Of a stretch of 13,191 nucleotides of DNA, positions 7,372 to 13,191 are shown piece after piece (position 1 is the stretch's first letter; each line of letters opens with the position of its first letter). A program made the translations under genes and the position numbers. Origin of the DNA: Deinococcus aquaedulcis (GTDB lineage Bacteria > Deinococcota > Deinococci > Deinococcales > Deinococcaceae); the NCBI RefSeq assembly GCF_019693445.1, contig NZ_JAHRBL010000040.1, forward strand, positions 1 to 13,191, written 5' to 3'. Below the pieces are notes generated by a model. The model ran no database searches. It was not told where the DNA came from and saw nothing but the letters and a program-made list of their open reading frames with translations.

Positions 7372-8987
7372 ATGAAGGTGACGCAACACACGAAAGCGGT
7401 TCTGCTGGGGCTCACGCTGGCTCTCGCCACGTCGGGGGCCGCCCAGACGATGATCGAGACGGTCAGCACCATCGGCGTACAGAACACCCTGCAGTCGGCG
7501 GGCACGCCGGGCGCGCAGGGGGCGCTCCAGAGCGCGCAGAATCTTCAGACGCCCGGCGCGGGGGCGCCGGGACAGACGGCGCCGGCGGTGCCGGTCACGC
7601 CCCTGACCGCCGAGCAGCAGGCGCAGCTGACCCAGGCCCGCGCCGCTTTCCAGGCCGGCAGCTATGCCCAGGCCCGCACCCTCTTTGAGGGCATCATCGC
7701 CCAGAACTACACCAACCCCGAGCCGCACTTCGGGCTGGCCCTGACCCTGTTTGCCCTGAACGACGAGCGCGGCGCCACCTTTGAGCTGCAGCAGTTCCGG
7801 GCCCTAGCACCAGGGCGCTTTGAAGGCCCCTACAACCTGGGCGTGATCGCCGCGCGTGGCGGCAACCACGAGCAGGCCCTGACCCTCTTTACCGAGGCTG
7901 CCACCCTGATGAAAGACCAGGCGGGCCCGGCGGCGCAGCGTCAGGTTCTTGAAGCCCTGGCCGCCGAGCAGACCCGCAAGGCCGACTTTGCCGCCCTGAG
8001 CACCACCCTGGCCGCCATTGCCGTGATTGACCCCAAGGACCAGGACGTGCAGTTCCGGCTGGCGCAGGCCCGCACCCTCAGCGGGCAGGGGTCGGCGGCG
8101 CTGCCGGGCCTGTACGCGCTGATCCAGGCGGCCCCCGCCCGGGTGGACGCCGCGCTCTTGCTGGCCGACATCTACGTGGCCCAGAACCTGCCTGACCGGG
8201 CGATCCGGGAACTGGACGCAGCGGCCGGCCGGGTGCAGAACGGCGGTGACCGCTCGGCGCTGCTGCTGCGCAAGGCCCGCATTCTGGCAGCGTCGGGGGA
8301 CACCCGCGCGGCCGTGTTTGCCGCCCGCGACGCGGCGCGCGAGGACAGCCGCAATGCCGCCGCCTTCGCCCTGGAAGGCGAACTGCGCGCCGCGCGTGGC
8401 GACCGCCCCGGCGCCCTGACCGCGCTGCAGAACGCCGTGAAGATCGCCCCCCAGAACGCCGCCTACCGCGCCGCGCTGGCCGGCGTGCGCCTGACCCTGA
8501 ACCAGAACGCCGAGGCCGCCCGTGACGCCGCCCTGGCCCTGACGCTGCGCCCGGATGACGCCACGCTGGCGCGCGCCCTGTTTGTGCAGGGGGTGGCGGC
8601 CTACCGCCAGGGGCAGTACGCCCAGGCCCGTACCGCACTGCGCTCCAGCCAGACGCGCGCCCCCAGCGCCGACACCGCCCTGTGGCTGGGCCTGACCGCC
8701 TACGCCCAGAAGGATTACGAGGGCGCCGCCAGCGCCCTGGGCGAGAGCGTGAAGCTCAGCCCCACGGTGACTGCGCGCGTGAACCTCGCCAGCGCCCTGC
8801 TGGCCAGCGCCCGTTACCCCGAAGCCGAGGCCATCCTGCGCGGCCTTGTGACCGATGACCCCAAGAACGCCGAAGCGTGGTACCTGCTGGGGCTGGCCCA
8901 GCGGGCCCAGTCGCGTGAAGCCGACGCCCGCACCTCGCTGCGCACGGCGGCGGCCCTGGGCAACAGCAAGGCGCAGGGGGCCCTCAG

Positions 8988-8991
<4 letters not shown>
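7372..8991 (+). CDS. Exported tetratricopeptide-repeat (TPR) protein
   Basis: This is a 539-residue protein with a signal peptide (residues 1-24; KAVLLGLTLALATSGAA, cleavage before Gln25). A Gly/Pro/Gln/Ala-rich linker (about 26-78) follows, and then an almost continuous helical TPR array to the C-terminus. Repeat units show the TPR signature, for example AAFQAGSYAQARTLFEGII (91-109), NLGVIAARGGNHEQALTLF, GVAAYRQGQYAQARTAL and AWYLLGLAQRAQSREADA. I estimate about ten or eleven repeats. Such arrays bind partner proteins and have no enzymatic role of their own; here they would do so outside the cytoplasmic membrane. It is the first gene of a tight operon and its stop overlaps the next start (GTGA, 8988-8991). 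The SPOR neighbour suggests a cell-wall or division-related partner, which is inference. Confidence 0.88.
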
Positions 8992-10058
<1,067 letters not shown>

Positions 10059-10059
10059 A

Positions 10060-10758
10060 GTGGCTGAGGTTCCCACCGCCGCCATCAGCCGCTTGGTCAC
10101 CTACTTGCGGATTCTGGAACACCTCGAACTCCAGGACGTGAGCCGCACCAGCAGCAACGATCTGGCCGAGCGGGCTGGCGTGAGCGCCTTTCAGGTTCGC
10201 AAGGATCTGGCGTACTTTGGCCGGTTCGGCACACGCGGTATGGGCTACACCGTGCCCATCCTGAAACGCGAGCTGGTGCGCGTGCTGGGCCTCAACCGGT
10301 CCTGGAACGTGGTGATCGTGGGGATGGGGCGGCTGGGGCAGGCGATTGCCAATTATCCTGGCGCCAGCGATTACCAGTTTCAGTATGTGGGCTTGTTCGA
10401 CGTGAGCCCCGGGGTGGTCGGCCAGCAGGTGCGAGGCCTCACGGTCGCCCACATGAACGACCTGACGGACTTTACCCGCCTGAACGCCGTGGATATGGGC
10501 TTTCTGGCCGTGCCCCCCGAGCGCGCCCAGGACGCTGCTCAGGCCCTGGTGGATGCCGGCGTGAAAGGCATTCTGAACTTTGCACCCACCGTCATTCAGC
10601 CGCGCGCCGCCGAGCGCCCGGGTTTGCAAGACATCAGTGACGAGTGGCGTGGTGTCATTGTGGAAAATGTCGATTTTCTCGCCGGTATGAAGCGCCTTGC
10701 CTTCTATATTTTAAATCCCCACCTCAAAGATGCCCCCGCTCCGGAGGAACCCGCATGA
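10060..10758 (+). CDS. rex: Redox-sensing transcriptional repressor Rex
   Basis: Rex is a DNA-binding repressor that senses the NADH/NAD+ ratio: NADH binding releases it from operators of respiratory and fermentative genes. This 232-residue protein is full length. The winged-helix domain (about 8-78) contains the hallmark segment SSNDLAERAGVSAFQVRKDL, then AYFGRFGTRGMGY (31-63). The Rossmann domain has GMGRLGQA (88-95), fitting the family's GxGxLG(xA) loop, and FDVSPGVVGQQV (113-124), where Asp114 would contact the adenosine ribose. The C-terminal helix (DFLAGMKRLAFYILNP, 205-220) resembles the domain-swapped helix that joins the dimer. It starts with GTG one nucleotide after the SPOR gene stop, with no strong ribosome binding site, so translation is probably coupled. 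Its stop overlaps the following lipoprotein start (ATGA). Confidence 0.95.
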   Translation: MAEVPTAAISRLVTYLRILEHLELQDVSRTSSNDLAERAGVSAFQVRKDLAYFGRFGTRGMGYTVPILKRELVRVLGLNRSWNVVIVGMGRLGQAIANYPGASDYQFQYVGLFDVSPGVVGQQVRGLTVAHMNDLTDFTRLNAVDMGFLAVPPERAQDAAQALVDAGVKGILNFAPTVIQPRAAERPGLQDISDEWRGVIVENVDFLAGMKRLAFYILNPHLKDAPAPEEPA

Positions 10759-12692
10759 AGAAAGCCGCCCTTCTGACTCTGCCCCTGCTCATTGCGTCGT
10801 GTAATCCCCCTGCTACCCCAGGCACCGGTTCCGGCTCCGTTACCGCCTCGTCCGGCAAGACCACAGTCACAGCCACTGAGGGTCAGCTGGCCGGCAGCAC
10901 CACGTATACCTTCACCAACAAAGCCGGGGCCCGCGAAGTCACGATTAATTCAGCCACCCTGACCTGGACCGATCCCGCTTCCAACGCGACCAAAACAGAG
11001 ACAGTGAATATCGCGGCTTTCACGCTGCCAGCAGGGCTGAGTTGCCCCGCTTCGGCCGCCAACCCCGCTGCGTCATGTGCCTTCAACGATCCGAACACCA
11101 CATTTGCCGACCGCACTGTCAGCCGCAGCATTTCGGATGCTGAGTTGTTTGGCAAGGTGCTGAGCGCCAATCCCAGTGCCGCCAATCTGCCAGTCAGCGT
11201 GCAGTTTAATAGCACGCAGAACGCGCTGCCCTTTACTTTCACGTCCAGCACCGGCAACGGCGGCGGCGGCGGAAAACCTGCGGAACAGTCCCCGACGCCT
11301 GTCCTGGAGGTGGTGGGCACCGGACCATACGCGGGCAACATCAATGTCAATGTCTCGGGCAATTTCGACGCGGCCAGCGAGATTGAGCGTGTGGTGCTCC
11401 AGGTGACGGACGGCAACAATGTGGTGGACAACTCCACCTACACCACAACCCAGGCACGCGCCACATTCAGCGTGGACACCACGCGGTTCGCCAATGGGCC
11501 GTTGAAGCTGAAGGTGATTGCTTACACTAAGAGCGGCCTGACTGGCACCAGCGCCGAAAAGACGGTGCAGGTTCAGAACCTCACCAGCCCCGAGCTCTCT
11601 GTGGCCGCACCAACTGATGGTGCCCTTGTGAACACGCCCAGCTTGCCTGTGCGCATTACCCTGACCAAACGCAGCGCCGACTACACGATTGATCCTCAGA
11701 CGATTCAGGTTGATGTCCTTGATTTCCGTGGAACGGTGGTCTTGCAAAAGACAATGGCGACCAATAGCAGCGACTGTGTGGGAACAGCAGATTCGCTGAC
11801 CTGCAATACGATGTTCGATATCGCAGGTCTTCCTGCGGATACCTACAACATCCGGGTGCGGACGCGAGTCCGGGTTGACCCGAACGGCGCCAACATCACG
11901 CGCAATCTCGAAACCTCCAGCCGCTTCACAGCAAATACCGTCAGCGGGCTGCCACCTGCGGCCAGTATTCGTTTCCCGGCCATTACTGATGCGCGCCAGC
12001 CAGGCCGACTGGACAGTGAATCGGGCATTCTTGTCACTGTAAGCGACAACACTGGCGTCAACGTGGTCGAAGCACGCGTCGTCGGGCCTTTCGACGCCAC
12101 CAAGCCGCTCGCGCTCAACGGCACCACCCAGTGCCAGGAGAGCCAACCTGTGGCCGGCCGGAGTCCCGTCGATGTCCTCATGCTTAACAGGGGCTTTAAC
12201 CCTCCTGTTGTAATGGGCGACATTTTCCTGCCCAGCATGGATATTGACGGTTCTGCTTATGTGCCTGACAACAACACCAACGAGCGCTACGATCTGCGTG
12301 TCACCACTGTTGATGTCGAAGGCAACCGTAACATTCAGTGCATCCCCATCACGATCAACCGGGCGCAAACTCGTTTGGAGCGTCCCCGTTACACCGAAAG
12401 CACCTCAACAAATCCTGCGACACCCAATCCTTTGCCCGGGGAACTGAATTACACCTCTGGAACTTGGACCCTCAGCAATATCCCCAACCGCAGCCGGGTG
12501 GCTGCTGTCGTCTACCAAGATGGTGTTCAGAAGACCGTTTCTGTCAATAGCTCTGTCACGGGAAGCACCAATCTGACCTATTCCTTCGGGAACCCAGGAA
12601 CGTATCAAATCGTTTGGGTCATTCAAGACATGGTCACTGGAATCGTGACGACTGTAGCCGGCGATATCGTCACAGTCATTCGCAACCCCTGA
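10755..12692 (+). CDS. Large lipoprotein with Ig-like/beta-sandwich domains
   Basis: This 645-residue protein has a lipoprotein signal peptide: MKKAALLTLPLLIASC, with lipidated Cys16 in an I-A-S-C lipobox. I chose ATG 10755 for that reason and because GGAGG (10743-10747) lies 7 nt upstream. The mature part is Thr/Ser/Asn/Val-rich and beta-strand-rich. There is an N-terminal domain (~28-165) with two Cys (97, 108), a Gly5 linker (169-173), then about three or four Ig-like/Big-like domains. One starts near SPELSVAAPTDGALVNTPSL (278-297), one near PAASIRFPAITDARQPGRLD (401-420), and one spans the last ~90 residues. Paired Cys at 341/350 and 460/529 could form disulfides. The family is not recognised; adhesion, surface-layer or envelope structural roles are inferences. 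GC content is clearly lower in the 3' third than in the operon's first genes. Confidence 0.85.
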   Translation: MKKAALLTLPLLIASCNPPATPGTGSGSVTASSGKTTVTATEGQLAGSTTYTFTNKAGAREVTINSATLTWTDPASNATKTETVNIAAFTLPAGLSCPASAANPAASCAFNDPNTTFADRTVSRSISDAELFGKVLSANPSAANLPVSVQFNSTQNALPFTFTSSTGNGGGGGKPAEQSPTPVLEVVGTGPYAGNINVNVSGNFDAASEIERVVLQVTDGNNVVDNSTYTTTQARATFSVDTTRFANGPLKLKVIAYTKSGLTGTSAEKTVQVQNLTSPELSVAAPTDGALVNTPSLPVRITLTKRSADYTIDPQTIQVDVLDFRGTVVLQKTMATNSSDCVGTADSLTCNTMFDIAGLPADTYNIRVRTRVRVDPNGANITRNLETSSRFTANTVSGLPPAASIRFPAITDARQPGRLDSESGILVTVSDNTGVNVVEARVVGPFDATKPLALNGTTQCQESQPVAGRSPVDVLMLNRGFNPPVVMGDIFLPSMDIDGSAYVPDNNTNERYDLRVTTVDVEGNRNIQCIPITINRAQTRLERPRYTESTSTNPATPNPLPGELNYTSGTWTLSNIPNRSRVAAVVYQDGVQKTVSVNSSVTGSTNLTYSFGNPGTYQIVWVIQDMVTGIVTTVAGDIVTVIRNP

Positions 12693-12770
12693 TCGTATCA
12701 CTTCGTCCTAGCTAATCTTGAACGTGTTTATCTAAAAACTGGAATATAGACCAGAGATGACTTGAAAATC

Positions 12771-12806
12771 GCGATGCCCCGAAGGAAAATTCCTTCGGGG
12801 CATCGC
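12771..12806 (+). terminator. Strong hairpin terminator of the rex operon
   Basis: GCGATGCCCCGAAGGAA (12771-12787) pairs perfectly over 17 bp with TTCCTTCGGGGCATCGC (12790-12806), leaving a 2-nt nominal loop (in practice a few A/T pairs open). AATCTTCTCTT follows, T-rich though not a pure T-run, and GAAAATC precedes it. It lies 78 bp after the lipoprotein stop and is the most stable simple hairpin in the window. Confidence 0.85.
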
Positions 12807-13026
12807 AATCTTCTCTTATCGATATGCCTATCCGATAATCAAATTCAAATAATGCTCAAACTTCTATTTAAACAAAGTCAACTATTAAGAAAATTTCACA
12901 TAGACGATTTCACATCATGCCGCATCTCTTGAATCACTCATACCGTAAGGCCTTTGTTCGCCACCATCGGCAAAGATACATTTGTTTCGAGTATGCACGA
13001 GTATTAAAGCTCTGCTTTTTCCACTA

Positions 13027-13068
13027 GGCCTAATGACTTGCTGGAAAATCAGCATTCGCATTAGGGCC
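13027..13068 (+). promoter_or_regulatory. Interrupted stem-loop ahead of the right-edge gene
   Basis: GGCCTAATG (13027-13035) pairs with CATTAGGGCC (13059-13068), with one bulged G. Inside it GCTG (13040-13043) pairs with CAGC (13050-13053) around GAAAAT. The structure sits 67 bp before the ATG at 13135 and could be part of a structured 5' leader, a DNA operator, or the relic of an element end. Confidence 0.4.
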
Positions 13069-13105
13069 ATCTCAGGAGTTGCACCTGCATAACAGCAGGA
13101 GAGCG

Positions 13106-13129
13106 CTCCCAGCCGGGAGACTCTGGGAG
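13106..13129 (+). promoter_or_regulatory. Candidate ribosome-binding-site switch
   Basis: CTCCCAG (13106-13112) can pair with GGGAG at 13115-13119 over a 4-nt loop (5 bp). It can instead pair with CTGGGAG at 13123-13129 over a 10-nt loop (7 bp). The second GGGAG (13125-13129) is the likely Shine-Dalgarno of the gene at 13135, with 5-nt spacing. One fold would expose it and the other hide it. Confidence 0.35.
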
Positions 13130-13134
13130 TGTCT

Positions 13135-13191
<57 letters not shown>

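Larger units (their letters stand above)
12693..13134. other. AT-rich intergenic region
   Basis: This is a sharp drop in GC compared with the rest of the window: 12841-12900 has only 13 G/C in 60 bases. It holds the operon terminator (12771-12806), a small inverted repeat TTATCG/CGATAA (12816-12821 and 12833-12838), an interrupted stem-loop (13027-13068) and the leader of the right-edge gene. A minus-strand open frame (12915-13190) has atypical codon use and no recognisable domain, and I do not regard it as a gene. No transposase remnant was identified. Confidence 0.6.

Noticed and set aside
11619..11629. TTGTGAACACG, resembling a half Rex operator
   Set aside because: It is only a half-site, lies inside the lipoprotein coding sequence, and lacks the TTCACAA partner.
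12257..12273. TTATGTGCCTGACAACA, faintly like the Deinococcus radiation/desiccation response motif
   Set aside because: It has several mismatches to the palindromic consensus and sits within a coding region, not at a promoter.
11073..12368. Minus-strand 431-codon frame opposite the lipoprotein
   Set aside because: It has no ribosome binding site or domain. The plus-strand frame has a lipobox, a good Shine-Dalgarno and coupling to rex.

Overview
This window looks like a piece of a Deinococcus (Deinococcus-Thermus) chromosome. The evidence is the high GC content, a homocitrate synthase very close to the Thermus/Deinococcus lysine-pathway enzyme, TACNCT-like -10 boxes only 5-7 nt ahead of start codons (leaderless transcription), and GC-rich hairpin repeats between genes. 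The assignment rests on recognised protein families, not on a database search.

Layout. At the left edge (1-359, minus strand) lies a start of an IS630-like transposase frame. It abuts a short ORF that resembles the N-terminal part of a HEAT-repeat protein and was probably cut short by the insertion. Next comes a MATE efflux pump (398-1804, minus), divergent from homocitrate synthase (1974-3152, plus), which has a good TTGACA promoter. A stretch of about 800 bp without a clear gene holds two hairpin repeats and a gene remnant. The remnant overlaps, by ATGA, a PhzF-family protein (3952-4779) that seems to have lost its catalytic residues. A bidirectional terminator separates it from a convergent secreted protein of unknown function (5112-6074, minus). 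That gene is divergent from rlmN (6263-7294), and both look leaderless.

The main feature is a tightly packed four-gene operon on the plus strand (7372-12692): an exported TPR protein, a membrane-anchored protein with two SPOR domains, the NADH-sensing repressor Rex, and a large Ig-like/beta-sandwich lipoprotein. The genes overlap as GTGA, are separated by a single base, and overlap as ATGA. The layout suggests coupled expression of a cytoplasmic redox sensor with envelope proteins. A strong 17-bp hairpin terminator closes the operon.

The right end (12693-13191) is markedly AT-rich. It ends with the first 19 codons of a new plus-strand gene. Its leader can form two competing hairpins, one of which would hide the ribosome binding site. 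No tRNA, rRNA or CRISPR array was seen.
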